Source: Chryseobacterium sp. StRB126
GTDB lineage: Bacteria > Bacteroidota > Bacteroidia > Flavobacteriales > Weeksellaceae
Length of the DNA stretch: 64,000 nt
Direction of reading: 5' to 3'
Assembly: GCF_000829375.1 (NCBI RefSeq)
Contig: NZ_AP014624.1
Location: 1,550,001-1,614,000, forward strand
Every line of letters begins with the position of its first letter. The first letter of the stretch is position 1. Shown here piece by piece: positions 1 to 8,581 of the stretch. Under the pieces are notes generated by a model. That model was given only the letters and a program-made list of their open reading frames with translations, made no database searches and was not told the DNA's origin. Position numbers and translations under genes: made by a program.

Positions 1-1
1 G

Positions 2-1285
2 TCAACTTATGTAGTTGTAGGCCTTCAGTATGGAGATGAAGGTAAAGGTAAAATCACGGATGTTTTATCAGCAAAATCGGACTATGTAGTACGTTTCCAA
101 GGGGGAGACAACGCTGGTCACACGGTATATGTTGGTGAAGAAAAATTCGTTCTACACCTTCTTCCTTCAGGAGTTCTTCAATGCAAAGGGAAATGTATCA
201 TTGCGAACGGAGTAGTGGTAAACCCTAAGTCTTTTATTAGAGAAGTTGGTCAGATCGAGAGCAAAGGCTTGAGAACAGATCACATTTTTATTAGCAGAAG
301 AGCGCATGTGATCATGCCTTACCACATTCTTTTGGATACTTACCGTGAAGAGGAACAGGGAGGAACTCAGATTGGAACAACCAAAAAAGGAATCGGACCT
401 TGCTACGAAGATAAAATTGCAAGAGTCGGAATCAGAATGGTTGACCTATTAAACCCTGAGATTTTAAGAGATAAAATTGAGAAAAACCTAAAGGTTAAAA
501 ATTCTCTTTTTGAAAAATATTACGGAAAACCGACATTAGACGTTGAAGAAATTTACAACGAATATTTAGAAATCGGAAAACAGCTTCAGGACAGAATCGT
601 TGATACTGAAGTAGAGCTAAACGAAGCGATCAGAGATGGTAAAAATGTTTTATTTGAAGGAGCGCAAGCTTTAATGCTTGATATCGACTTCGGTACTTAT
701 CCGTATGTAACTTCATCTTCTCCATCTACAGGAGGAGTTTGTTCGGGAGCAGGAGTGCCACCAACATCACTTCAAAATCTGATTGGTGTTGCAAAAGCAT
801 ACTGTACAAGAGTAGGTAACGGACCTTTCCCATCTGAATTAGACAACGAATTAGGTGAGAAAATCAGACAAATCGGTGGTGAATTCGGAGCAACTACAGG
901 AAGACCGAGAAGAACAGGTTGGTTAGACCTTGTTTCTTTAAAGCATGCTTGTATGATTAACGGAATCAATAACCTTGTTATTACAAAACTGGACGTTCTT
1001 ACAGGAATTGAAAACCTTAAAATCGTTACCCACTACAAAACTGAAGACGGAAAAATTATTGATTACTTTACTTCGTCAACAGAAAAGTTGTATAACTATG
1101 AGCCAATCTATCAGGATTTACCAGGTTGGGAGGAAGATATCACAAAAGCTAGAAGCTATGATGAACTTCCGGACAATGCTCAGAAATACATCGAGTTTAT
1201 TGAGAAATATTTAGGAATTAACGTATACTTAGTTTCTGTAGGTCCTGAAAGAAGTCAGAACATCATCAGAAAAGAATTATTCTAA
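2..1285 (+). CDS. purA: Adenylosuccinate synthetase, 5' end cut by window
   Basis: Joins IMP and aspartate with GTP to give adenylosuccinate, the first committed step to AMP, in the cytosol. The frame is open from base 2 (S-T-Y-V-V-V-G-L-Q-Y) and carries the glycine-rich GDEGKGK loop at bases 32-52, the GTTKKGIGPCYEDK segment and the TGRPRRTGWLDLV substrate loop. The visible 427 residues are almost the whole family length; base 1 is a g that fits the last base of the missing ATG, so only the initiator is lost. A strong hairpin terminator follows. An internal ATG at 215 opens a shorter frame, but the upstream part is clearly homologous and belongs to the protein. Confidence 0.97.
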   Translation, partial: STYVVVGLQYGDEGKGKITDVLSAKSDYVVRFQGGDNAGHTVYVGEEKFVLHLLPSGVLQCKGKCIIANGVVVNPKSFIREVGQIESKGLRTDHIFISRRAHVIMPYHILLDTYREEEQGGTQIGTTKKGIGPCYEDKIARVGIRMVDLLNPEILRDKIEKNLKVKNSLFEKYYGKPTLDVEEIYNEYLEIGKQLQDRIVDTEVELNEAIRDGKNVLFEGAQALMLDIDFGTYPYVTSSSPSTGGVCSGAGVPPTSLQNLIGVAKAYCTRVGNGPFPSELDNELGEKIRQIGGEFGATTGRPRRTGWLDLVSLKHACMINGINNLVITKLDVLTGIENLKIVTHYKTEDGKIIDYFTSSTEKLYNYEPIYQDLPGWEEDITKARSYDELPDNAQKYIEFIEKYLGINVYLVSVGPERSQNIIRKELF

Positions 1286-1303
1286 TATTCTTAGAACATA
1301 AAT

Positions 1304-1341
1304 AAAAAGAGACGGTCAGTTTTGATCGTCTCTTTTTTTTG
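1304..1341 (+). terminator. Intrinsic terminator of purA
   Basis: A ten-base-pair stem (AGAGACGGTC with GATCGTCTCT, one G-T pair) with a four-base loop is followed by eight T residues, 24 bases after the purA stop. Confidence 0.85.
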
Positions 1342-1349
1342 TTTGCTAT

Positions 1350-1378
1350 CCATGTCAAGGTTTTAAACCTTGGCATGG
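1350..1378. repeat. 29-bp near-perfect palindrome
   Basis: The arms CCATGTCAAGGTT and the complementary arm ending in GGCATGG form an almost perfect inverted repeat centred near 1364, directly behind the purA terminator. It has no T tract, so it is not a second terminator. It may be a dispersed intergenic element, but no second copy was noticed here. Confidence 0.6.
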
Positions 1379-1420
1379 ATTTATTGAAAACTCTTATATT
1401 TAACTCTTATATATAATCAA

Positions 1421-1711
1421 ATGGAAAATAATAGAGTGCCTCAATCTACAATGAGCAATATTGTAATAAGTTTATACTTTACTATTGCATATGCTGTTTT
1501 AATAGGTGTTTATTTAGGGTTTCCAATAAATCTTCATAGTAATTTTCTGCTGGATTTGTTTATTGTTTGCAGCTTGTTATTGAGTGTTGCCGGTATTTAT
1601 TTTGCCGGTAAAAGTTATAAAAGAGCAAAGATCAGTTCCGTTATTCTTATTATTATCAATTCTTTGGGATTATTAATACCAGTGATTATGCTGCTGATGA
1701 TTTTTACATAA
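1421..1711 (+). CDS. Small membrane protein of unknown function
   Basis: A 96-residue protein that I do not recognise. After a short polar start it shows three or four hydrophobic segments (about residues 10-32, 40-60 and 72-95) separated by a short basic loop (GKSYKRAK), so it is probably an inner-membrane protein. It starts at ATG 1421, about 80 bases after the purA terminator, and stands alone between purA and the TonB gene. Its codon use and AT content look like those of the neighbours. The topology is predicted by eye only. Confidence 0.7.
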   Translation: MENNRVPQSTMSNIVISLYFTIAYAVLIGVYLGFPINLHSNFLLDLFIVCSLLLSVAGIYFAGKSYKRAKISSVILIIINSLGLLIPVIMLLMIFT

Positions 1712-1898
1712 TCCAATACTTTAATGCATTTTAGGTATATATTTTCAATGGTTGAAATGTTAAATTTTAAACATTTTCATAAAATTTTATAATATTATGT
1801 TGTTTTGGTAAAATTCTGGCAAATCTTTTGATATTGAAACACTGCTTATCGATAAGAACTAACAATCACATTTTTTAACAGTTTAAATAGTAATAGTG

Positions 1899-2747
1899 AT
1901 GAAACACCAGAATCAAAACCAGGAATTTCGTTTTAACGAAGTCCTTTTCGAGCACCGCAATAAAGAGTACGGTGCTTATGTATTAAGAAACGAATCAGAT
2001 AGAATATTAACCAAAGCACTTTTTATAGGAGTAAGCCTGATGGCTGCTGTATCTATTACGCCAGCTGTGATTTCTGCGTTTAGATCAGACGAAATTGTCA
2101 GCACAACCACTACTGATAACGGGACAAGGATAATTAAAGTTGTTGATGTACAGGAGAAAGACCCACCAGTGAAGATTACACCTGTGAAACCAGCAACGGC
2201 TCCGAATACAAAAACATTTGACAGTACAGTTCCTATACCATCAAGTACAGCACAGGATAATGTGAAAAAAGATCCTGTTCCGGATGATGCTGTAGCAGGC
2301 TTTACAAATCATTTTAAAGGAGATGTCGTGCCTCAAAACACACATGTGCCCACTACCGTACCTGTAGGGCCGGTAATCAATACGCAACCACCCGTAATTC
2401 AAGAGGTTGTTGATAAAAGTAAAATTGTAGAGTCAGGCGAACTTGGAGTAGAAGCCAGCTTCAATGGCGGGATAGACTCTTTCAGAAATAAAGTAATGAA
2501 GAATTTCGATGGTTCAGGCTTCGAATCAGAAGAAATAGTAAAAACTATGGTTACATTCATTGTAGAAATGGATGGAACAATTTCAGGGGTAAAAGCTAAC
2601 GGAACCAATGCCGATTTTAACAATGAGGCAATCAGAACAGTGAAGGCGATTTCAAACAAAGGAACCTGGACTCCTGCCAAAAATAAAAAAGGAGAATTTG
2701 TGAGAAGTTACTTCAAGTTTCCAATCTCCATGAAGTTTGATAATTAA
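1899..2747 (+). CDS. TonB-family energy transducer
   Basis: Couples the proton-motive force of the inner membrane to outer-membrane receptors. The order is typical: a cytosolic segment with the Bacteroidota signature FEHRNKEYGAYVLR (about residues 17-30), one membrane helix (about 40-60), a Pro/Lys/Thr-rich periplasmic spacer (about 90-165) and a TonB C-terminal domain (about 200-282) ending in FKFPISMKFDN. A GTG at 1896 lies next to the ATG at 1899; the ATG is preferred. No exbB/exbD genes are adjacent, so it must work with an energy unit encoded elsewhere. It could serve the TonB receptor at 19-22 kb, but that is only inference. Confidence 0.9.
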   Translation: MKHQNQNQEFRFNEVLFEHRNKEYGAYVLRNESDRILTKALFIGVSLMAAVSITPAVISAFRSDEIVSTTTTDNGTRIIKVVDVQEKDPPVKITPVKPATAPNTKTFDSTVPIPSSTAQDNVKKDPVPDDAVAGFTNHFKGDVVPQNTHVPTTVPVGPVINTQPPVIQEVVDKSKIVESGELGVEASFNGGIDSFRNKVMKNFDGSGFESEEIVKTMVTFIVEMDGTISGVKANGTNADFNNEAIRTVKAISNKGTWTPAKNKKGEFVRSYFKFPISMKFDN

Positions 2748-2770
2748 TATCAAAAATCAATTTTTAATAG

Positions 2771-2808
2771 TTATCCACAAAGATTTTTTTTTGTGGATAA
2801 TTTTTTTT
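2771..2808 (+). terminator. Terminator hairpin built from two DnaA-box-like 9-mers
   Basis: TTATCCACA at 2771-2779 and its exact inverse TGTGGATAA at 2792-2800 form an 11-bp stem with an 8-base loop, followed by eight T residues. It lies 23 bases after the TonB gene and can terminate it. The 9-mers equal the classical DnaA-box consensus. Confidence 0.75.
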
Positions 2809-2910
2809 ATCGCTAAATTGCTTATTAACAATATTTTAACTCAATTTTGATTTTCCCCATCTATCGGGAGCGAATAAAAAAGTGTATTTTTGAAACTTAA
2901 AGTTCTAATA

Positions 2911-3684
2911 ATGGCAAAAATCATAGGTATTGCTAATCAAAAAGGTGGGGTAGGAAAAACTACCACCGCTGTAAACTTAGCAGCAGCATTAGGAGTATTG
3001 GAAAAAAAAATATTGATTATTGACGCTGACCCTCAGGCCAATGCTACATCGGGTTTGGGAGTAGAAGATGTTCAGTATTCCACATATAATCTACTGGAGC
3101 ATAGTGCAGATACAAGAGCTTGTATCAAAAGAACGGCAACGCCGAATCTGGATATTATTCCATCACATATAGACCTGGTAGCAGCAGAAATCGAATTGGT
3201 AGACAAGGAAGATCGTGAATATATGCTGAAAAAAGCTCTGGCCAGTGTAAGAGATGATTATGACTATATCATCATCGACTGTGCACCGAGTTTAGGTCTG
3301 ATTACAGTGAATGCTCTTACAGCAGCGGATTCTGTGATTATTCCAATCCAGTGCGAGTATTTTGCATTAGAAGGACTTGGAAAACTTTTGAATACCGTTA
3401 AAAATGTTCAGAAGATCCATAACAAAGATCTTGGAATAGAAGGTCTCCTTCTTACAATGTATGACAGCAGATTAAGACTATCTAACCAGGTGGTGGAAGA
3501 AGTAAACCTTCACTTCCCGGAAATGGTTTTTGAAACCATTATCAGCAGAAATGTAAGATTGAGTGAAGCGCCGAGTTTCGGAGAAAGTATCCTAAACTAT
3601 GATGCAGAAAGTAAAGGAGCAGTTCAGTATATTCAGTTAGCTGAAGAAGTTCTTTTAAAGAACGAAAATTTAGTAAAGAATTAA
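2911..3684 (+). CDS. parA: Chromosome-partitioning ATPase ParA (Soj)
   Basis: A Walker-type ATPase that moves ParB-bound origin DNA. The deviant Walker A motif KGGVGKTT is at residues 11-18 and the Walker B strand IIIDCAPS follows near 118-125; length 257 residues is normal for chromosomal Soj proteins. An in-frame TTG at 2890 would add seven residues, but the ATG at 2911 gives the conserved N-terminus MAKIIGIANQKGG. parB follows after 69 bases on the same strand, so the two form the usual operon. A box TATTTTTG at 2885-2892 resembles the Bacteroidota -7 element, but no TTG lies at the right distance upstream. Confidence 0.95.
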   Translation: MAKIIGIANQKGGVGKTTTAVNLAAALGVLEKKILIIDADPQANATSGLGVEDVQYSTYNLLEHSADTRACIKRTATPNLDIIPSHIDLVAAEIELVDKEDREYMLKKALASVRDDYDYIIIDCAPSLGLITVNALTAADSVIIPIQCEYFALEGLGKLLNTVKNVQKIHNKDLGIEGLLLTMYDSRLRLSNQVVEEVNLHFPEMVFETIISRNVRLSEAPSFGESILNYDAESKGAVQYIQLAEEVLLKNENLVKN

Positions 3685-3753
3685 ATTAATAATAAATGGC
3701 CAATGAGTGAATGCTAGCCATCACTTACCAAACATCATTTATCAATTATATCT

Positions 3754-4644
3754 ATGAAGGACAAAAAAAGAGCTATGGGACGCGGCTTGGGCGCCATTTT
3801 GAGTGCAGAATCCAAAGCAACTGTCAATTCCGCTACAGATGAGGGAGCAGATAAGTTTGTGGGAAATATTGTAGAAGTTGCGCTTGAAGATATATATCCG
3901 AACCCAACGCAGCCGAGAACTTATTTTGATGAAAAAGCATTAGAAGAATTAGCGCAGTCTATTAAAAATTTAGGGATTATCCAGCCGATTACCCTAAGAA
4001 AAGACGGTGAAAAATTTGAGATCATATCCGGGGAAAGACGTTACAGAGCAAGTAAAATTGCGGGGTTAACAACCGTTCCTGCTTATATTCGTTTGGTAAA
4101 TGACCAGGAGCTTCTTGAGATGGCTCTTGTAGAAAATATCCAGAGAGAAGATCTTGATGCGATTGAAATTGCCCTTACTTATCACAGGCTTTTGGAAGAA
4201 ATCGGTCTTACTCAGGAAAATCTAAGCCAGAGAATAGGAAAGGATAGAAGTACCATTACCAATTCAATCAGACTTTTAAGATTAAATCCGGATATTCAGA
4301 ATGCCATCAGAAGTGGTGAGATTTCTGCAGGACACGGTAGAGCGATTATTAGCCTTGAAAATGAAGAAGATCAACAGGTTTTATTCGATCTTATCATTAA
4401 AGAAAAATTAAATGTTCGTCAGGCTGAACAAGCTGCGGCAGCATTAAAAAATCCAAAGTCTGCAGTAGCTAAAAAAGTAAATGCAGAACTTTCCAATAAC
4501 TATAAAAGAGCCCAGAAGACTATCGCTGATATCCTGGATGTAAAAGTGGAAATCAAGGCTTCTGGAAATGGTAAAAAAGGTAAAATTGTTCTGGACTTCA
4601 AGAATGAAGAAGAGCTGGAATATATTTTATCCCATATTAAATAA
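3754..4644 (+). CDS. parB: Chromosome-partitioning protein ParB (Spo0J)
   Basis: A CTP-dependent DNA clamp that loads at parS sites and stimulates ParA. The N-terminal domain shows the PNPTQPR segment (residues 49-55) and the GERRYR CTP-binding motif (93-98); the helix-turn-helix region (about 135-190) includes LSQRIGKDRSTITNSIRLL; a C-terminal dimerisation part ends the 296-residue protein. It starts at ATG 3754. Its stop is directly followed by the ATG of the next gene, so translation is coupled. I looked for a parS palindrome (TGTTTCACGTGAAACA type) around the operon and did not see one. Confidence 0.95.
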   Translation: MKDKKRAMGRGLGAILSAESKATVNSATDEGADKFVGNIVEVALEDIYPNPTQPRTYFDEKALEELAQSIKNLGIIQPITLRKDGEKFEIISGERRYRASKIAGLTTVPAYIRLVNDQELLEMALVENIQREDLDAIEIALTYHRLLEEIGLTQENLSQRIGKDRSTITNSIRLLRLNPDIQNAIRSGEISAGHGRAIISLENEEDQQVLFDLIIKEKLNVRQAEQAAAALKNPKSAVAKKVNAELSNNYKRAQKTIADILDVKVEIKASGNGKKGKIVLDFKNEEELEYILSHIK

Positions 4645-5283
4645 ATGAAGAAAATATTTTTCACATTTTTCTTGTGTATCGCTGCATGGGCTTATTCACA
4701 AGTTGCACCTATAGATACAGTTCGGGTACAGACACCTCCGAAAGAGGAACTTCGTTTGATAAAACCAACCAAAACGGAAGCAAAAATCATCGAAGATCTT
4801 GAGAAAGCAAACGGACCAACCAAAGTAACGGTAAAGCTTAACCCAACCAGAGCTGGGTTGTATTCTGCAGTATTACCAGGTTTAGGACAGTTTTACAATA
4901 AAAAATACTGGAAAATCCCAATCGTGTGGGGAGCTGTAGGAGCTGGAGTAGGTATTGCCATATGGAATGATAACCAATACAAGAAATACCGCGAGTATTA
5001 TATTGCCAAGCTAAACGGTACACCCAACGAATTCGTGGATGCCCGCCCTTGGTTAGACAAAAGAGCGTTAGGAAATGCTCAGGACAGAGCAAAAAGGCAA
5101 AGAGATTATGCAATTGCCATTACAGGGCTTATCTATATATTGAATATTGTAGATGCTGTAGTGGACGCACACCTTTATGAAAGTCGCCATGACCCTGATT
5201 TGACATTTAAACCATCACTGATCCAGGATCAATATGGATTTGATACACCTAAAACAGGATTTGCTTTAAGTTATAGATTTTAA
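4645..5283 (+). CDS. DUF5683 membrane-associated protein
   Basis: A 212-residue protein with a signal peptide (MKKIFFTFFLCIAAWAYSQ) and two hydrophobic segments, one around the AGLYSAVLPGLGQFYNKKYWKIP motif (about residues 71-92, continuing to about 110) and one near 155-175. The PGLGQFYNKKYWK stretch is the hallmark of DUF5683, found in Bacteroidota beside parB and dapB. The function is unknown. The start ATG follows the parB stop without a gap, so it belongs to the parAB-dapB unit; this suggests a link to cell division or envelope growth, which is inference from context only. Confidence 0.88.
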   Translation: MKKIFFTFFLCIAAWAYSQVAPIDTVRVQTPPKEELRLIKPTKTEAKIIEDLEKANGPTKVTVKLNPTRAGLYSAVLPGLGQFYNKKYWKIPIVWGAVGAGVGIAIWNDNQYKKYREYYIAKLNGTPNEFVDARPWLDKRALGNAQDRAKRQRDYAIAITGLIYILNIVDAVVDAHLYESRHDPDLTFKPSLIQDQYGFDTPKTGFALSYRF

Positions 5284-5343
5284 CAGACAATACATACATA
5301 AAACCGAAAGGTGGAATGTAACAATAAACATAAAAAAGATTAC

Positions 5344-6045
5344 ATGAAAATAGCATTAGTTGGTTACGGTAAAATGGGTAAGATCATTGATGAGATTGCA
5401 CAGAAAAGAGGTCACGAAGTAGTGGCTCGCCTGAAGGAAACCCCAACTGCTGAAAATCTTAATAATCCGGATGTTGTTATTGAATTTTCCTTACCGGAAG
5501 TTGCATATGACAATATCAAAGCCTGTCTAGAAAATAAAATTCCGGTAATCTGCGGAACAACAGGATGGCTGGATCAAAAAGCTGAAATAGAAAAACTTGC
5601 TGTAGATAATGATACCGCATTTTTATATGGTTCAAACTTTAGTTTAGGTGTTAATTTATTCTTCGCTCTCAACGAAAAACTGGCTGACCTAATGAAGAAT
5701 GTGAATGAATATTCTTGTCAGCTGGAAGAAATTCATCATATCCATAAAAAAGATGCCCCAAGCGGAACCGCCATCTCTATAGCAGAAGGGATCATCAATA
5801 ATAATCCGAAATTTGATGCTTGGAAACTGGAAGAAACAGAAGGTAAACAACTGGGAATTTTCGCTGTTCGTGAAGATGAAGTTCCTGGAACTCATAGTGT
5901 TTTCTACAGAAGTGAAGTAGATGAAATTGAGATTAAGCATACCGCATTCAACAGAAATGGCTTTGCATTAGGAGCCGTAGTAGCTGCCGAATGGATCAAA
6001 GACAAAAAAGGAAACTTCGGAATGAAGGACGTTTTAGGGCTTTAA
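5344..6045 (+). CDS. dapB: 4-hydroxy-tetrahydrodipicolinate reductase
   Basis: Reduces the product of DapA with NAD(P)H in the lysine and diaminopimelate pathway, which feeds peptidoglycan. The Rossmann loop GYGKMGK is at residues 6-12 and the catalytic signature HHIHKKDAPSGTA lies near 130-142. At 233 residues it is slightly shorter than enterobacterial DapB, as usual for this phylum. An upstream in-frame GTG at 5311 would add an unrelated polar tail, so ATG 5344 is taken. It continues the parA-parB-DUF5683 gene string after 60 bases. Confidence 0.95.
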   Translation: MKIALVGYGKMGKIIDEIAQKRGHEVVARLKETPTAENLNNPDVVIEFSLPEVAYDNIKACLENKIPVICGTTGWLDQKAEIEKLAVDNDTAFLYGSNFSLGVNLFFALNEKLADLMKNVNEYSCQLEEIHHIHKKDAPSGTAISIAEGIINNNPKFDAWKLEETEGKQLGIFAVREDEVPGTHSVFYRSEVDEIEIKHTAFNRNGFALGAVVAAEWIKDKKGNFGMKDVLGL

Positions 6046-6177
6046 TTGTAACAAATTCTGTAAATTGCAGACCAATTATGAAAATGATGAATAGTGAATT
6101 GTCAATAGCGGAAAAGCTGTTATCATTTATTACTCATCATTTATCATTTATATCATAAGAACAGGCACAAAAAAATT

Positions 6178-7827
6178 ATGAATTATTTTTTAACGTATAC
6201 AGTGTATGTCCTCATTTTATCCGTATTAATGGGGATTTCAACATGGAAGTTGTTTAAGAAAATGGGGTACAGCCCTTTATTTGCATTTATACCTTTCTAC
6301 AACTATTTTATTATCCTGAAAGAAACAAAACATCCGAAATGGTGGGCGGTCCTTTCATATCTCCCGATTGTAGGGCCAATCATGATGTCTGTGTTTCATC
6401 TTTATTTAGTGAAGAAGTTTGGAAAAACACTTTTCAAGGATCAGATTCTTACCGTGATTCTTCCTTTTATTTATATGGCAACCATCAACTATTCTAAAGA
6501 TGTAGAGTTGGAGGATGAAAGTGCCAATGAGCTGTATCTTACCGATGAAGAAAAAGAGGCCAAAAAGAAAGATACATTTCTGGGATCTATTACTTTCGCG
6601 GTAGTATTTGCAACCATTATTCACGTTTTTGTAACCCAGCCGTTCGGGATTCCTACAGGATCTATGGAGAGAACCTTACTGGTGGGAGACTTCCTTTTCG
6701 TAAACAAATGGAGCTATGGATACAGGCTACCAATGCGTCCTTTAGCCATACCATTCCTTCAGGGAACGATCATGGATACTGGAGAGAAAGGAAATCCAAA
6801 AGATGATCCAAAATCTTATGTAGACGGAGTGAAACTACCATATACAAGAATTTTACAGTTCAGTAAGCCCCAGAAAAATGATGTAGTTGTTTTTAACTAC
6901 CCTCAGGATTCAGTTCATACAGCCATTGATAGAAAAGATCCTTATGTAAAAAGATGTGTGGCCACAGCTGGAGATACTTTTGAAATGAGAGCCGGAAGAC
7001 TTTTCGTGAACGGAAAACCGGAAGTTGTTTTAGGTGATCAGGAAGTACAGCACAGATATATTGTAATTACTGATAGTCAACTGGACATCCCTACATTATA
7101 CAAAGCCTATGGTTTTTTACCGGTAGTGGAACAACAGCAAAATAATGGTGGATTTATTTATGCCTTTCAAGGTTTAACAGATAAGATTGCTAAAGACATT
7201 AAGGGACTTCCGCATGTAGTAGATATGAAAGAAGATGTTTCGGTGAAAGGGGAAGCTGCAATAGCTTATAGAGACGAAGCCAGAACAAAAATAGATACAA
7301 CGCAATCTATATTCCCTGTAAATAAACCATGGAATCAGGATTGGTACGGACCAGTAAGAATTCCTAAAAAAGGAGACGTAGTCACCATTAATAATGAAAC
7401 CCTTCCAATGTTCCAATGGATTATTTCCGAATACGAGCATAATAGCTTAGAAAAGAAGAACGGAAAAATCTTTATCAACGGAAAAGAAGCCAATCAATAT
7501 ACTATTCAACAAGATTATTATATGATGGTAGGGGATAACAGAGATGCATCATTAGATGCAAGATTCTTTGGTTTCGTTCCGGAAGAAAATATCGTTGGAA
7601 AACCAATGTTTACATGGATGAGCCTTCAGGGAGCTTTTGCAGACAGCAGTTCTTCCTATCAGGCACCATTCAAAATCCGTTGGGACAGAATGTTTAAAGC
7701 AACAAACACTGGCGAAGCTAATAAAACTTCATACTGGTGGATTGCAGCAATGATTTTAATACTGTTCTTCGGTTGGGAGTATTTTGTGAAATTATTCAAA
7801 AAGAAAAAGACAGAAGACGAGCTATAA
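6178..7827 (+). CDS. lepB: Signal peptidase I with N-terminal multi-helix membrane domain
   Basis: Cleaves signal peptides from exported proteins at the outer face of the inner membrane. Residues 1-110 hold about three or four hydrophobic helices resembling the DUF5684 domain; a further helix (about 138-155) precedes the catalytic region. The nucleophile is S162 in PTGSMERTLLVGD and the general base K258 in DPYVKRCVATAGD; the C-terminal box GDNRDASLDARFFGFVP lies near 449-465. A last helix (about 520-540) and a lysine-rich tail end the 549-residue protein. It is about twice the length of E. coli-like minimal forms because of a large insert between the boxes and the N-terminal domain. It follows dapB by 132 bases. 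Confidence 0.93.
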   Translation: MNYFLTYTVYVLILSVLMGISTWKLFKKMGYSPLFAFIPFYNYFIILKETKHPKWWAVLSYLPIVGPIMMSVFHLYLVKKFGKTLFKDQILTVILPFIYMATINYSKDVELEDESANELYLTDEEKEAKKKDTFLGSITFAVVFATIIHVFVTQPFGIPTGSMERTLLVGDFLFVNKWSYGYRLPMRPLAIPFLQGTIMDTGEKGNPKDDPKSYVDGVKLPYTRILQFSKPQKNDVVVFNYPQDSVHTAIDRKDPYVKRCVATAGDTFEMRAGRLFVNGKPEVVLGDQEVQHRYIVITDSQLDIPTLYKAYGFLPVVEQQQNNGGFIYAFQGLTDKIAKDIKGLPHVVDMKEDVSVKGEAAIAYRDEARTKIDTTQSIFPVNKPWNQDWYGPVRIPKKGDVVTINNETLPMFQWIISEYEHNSLEKKNGKIFINGKEANQYTIQQDYYMMVGDNRDASLDARFFGFVPEENIVGKPMFTWMSLQGAFADSSSSYQAPFKIRWDRMFKATNTGEANKTSYWWIAAMILILFFGWEYFVKLFKKKKTEDEL

Positions 7828-7845
7828 AGAAATTAAACTTAAAAT

Positions 7846-7878
7846 AGAATGAAGTATTTGAAAAAATACTTCATTTTT
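7846..7878 (+). terminator. Intrinsic terminator of lepB
   Basis: A stem TGAAGTATTT / AAATACTTCA with a short loop is followed by a T tract, just after the lepB stop and ending a few bases before the WbqC gene. Confidence 0.7.
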
Positions 7879-7883
7879 GCATT

Positions 7884-8501
7884 ATGAATATGAAGAATGT
7901 TTTATTACCGGTATTTTATATGCCGCCGGTTTCATGGTTTTCAGTGTTTTTAGATGCTGAAAATGAAGTAGTATTGGAACAGTTTGAGAACTTTCCAAAG
8001 CAAACCTATAGAAACAGAGCTAATATCTATGGGGCTAACGGGAAATTATCTTTGATTATTCCTATCAATCACAACGGGAAAAGAGAATTTAAAGATATCG
8101 AGATTTCTTACAGAGAAGATTGGAGAACACTTCACTGGAAATCAATTCAGACAGCATATCAGAGTTCTCCTTACTTCGAATATTATGAAGACAAGTTCAG
8201 AAAAATATTCGACCTGAAAGAAAAGTTTCTTTTGGATTTTAACCTTAAAGGGTTAGAAGTCATCCAACAGATATTGAAAACAGAAAAGGCACACTCTTTG
8301 AATGAAGAATATATCAAAAATCCGGAAGGGATGAGTTTCAGAGAGAAATTTTCTGCAAAACAGCCTTCAGAATTTCAAATGGAAAGCTATTATCAGACTT
8401 TCTCAGACAAATTCGGATTTTTAGAAGATTTATCGGTTCTGGATCTTATCTGTAACAAAGGCCCAGAATCACTTATTTACATAAAAAATATAAAACATTA
8501 A
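7884..8501 (+). CDS. WbqC-family protein
   Basis: A 205-residue soluble protein of the WbqC-like family, in which members are often linked to O-antigen or sugar modification but lack a proven reaction. Seen here: the N-terminal block LLPVFYMPPVSWFSVFL, the NRANIYGANGKLSLIIPI segment (about residues 43-60) and WRTLHWKSIQTAYQSSPYFEYYED (about 78-101), all typical of the family. Two ATGs (7884 and 7890) are possible. It follows lepB directly, the order known from many flavobacteria, yet the terminator in between suggests separate transcription. Confidence 0.88.
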   Translation: MNMKNVLLPVFYMPPVSWFSVFLDAENEVVLEQFENFPKQTYRNRANIYGANGKLSLIIPINHNGKREFKDIEISYREDWRTLHWKSIQTAYQSSPYFEYYEDKFRKIFDLKEKFLLDFNLKGLEVIQQILKTEKAHSLNEEYIKNPEGMSFREKFSAKQPSEFQMESYYQTFSDKFGFLEDLSVLDLICNKGPESLIYIKNIKH

Positions 8502-8581
8502 TAGAAAGTCGTCACTATCGGAATTTCATTGCGAATAAAACGGATGACGGCTGTATATGACTTTAAAACAAATATCAATAT

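Noticed and set aside
2748..2910. Replication origin
   Set aside because: Only two DnaA-box 9-mers, both explained by one hairpin, and no AT-rich unwinding element with clustered boxes or dnaA gene nearby.
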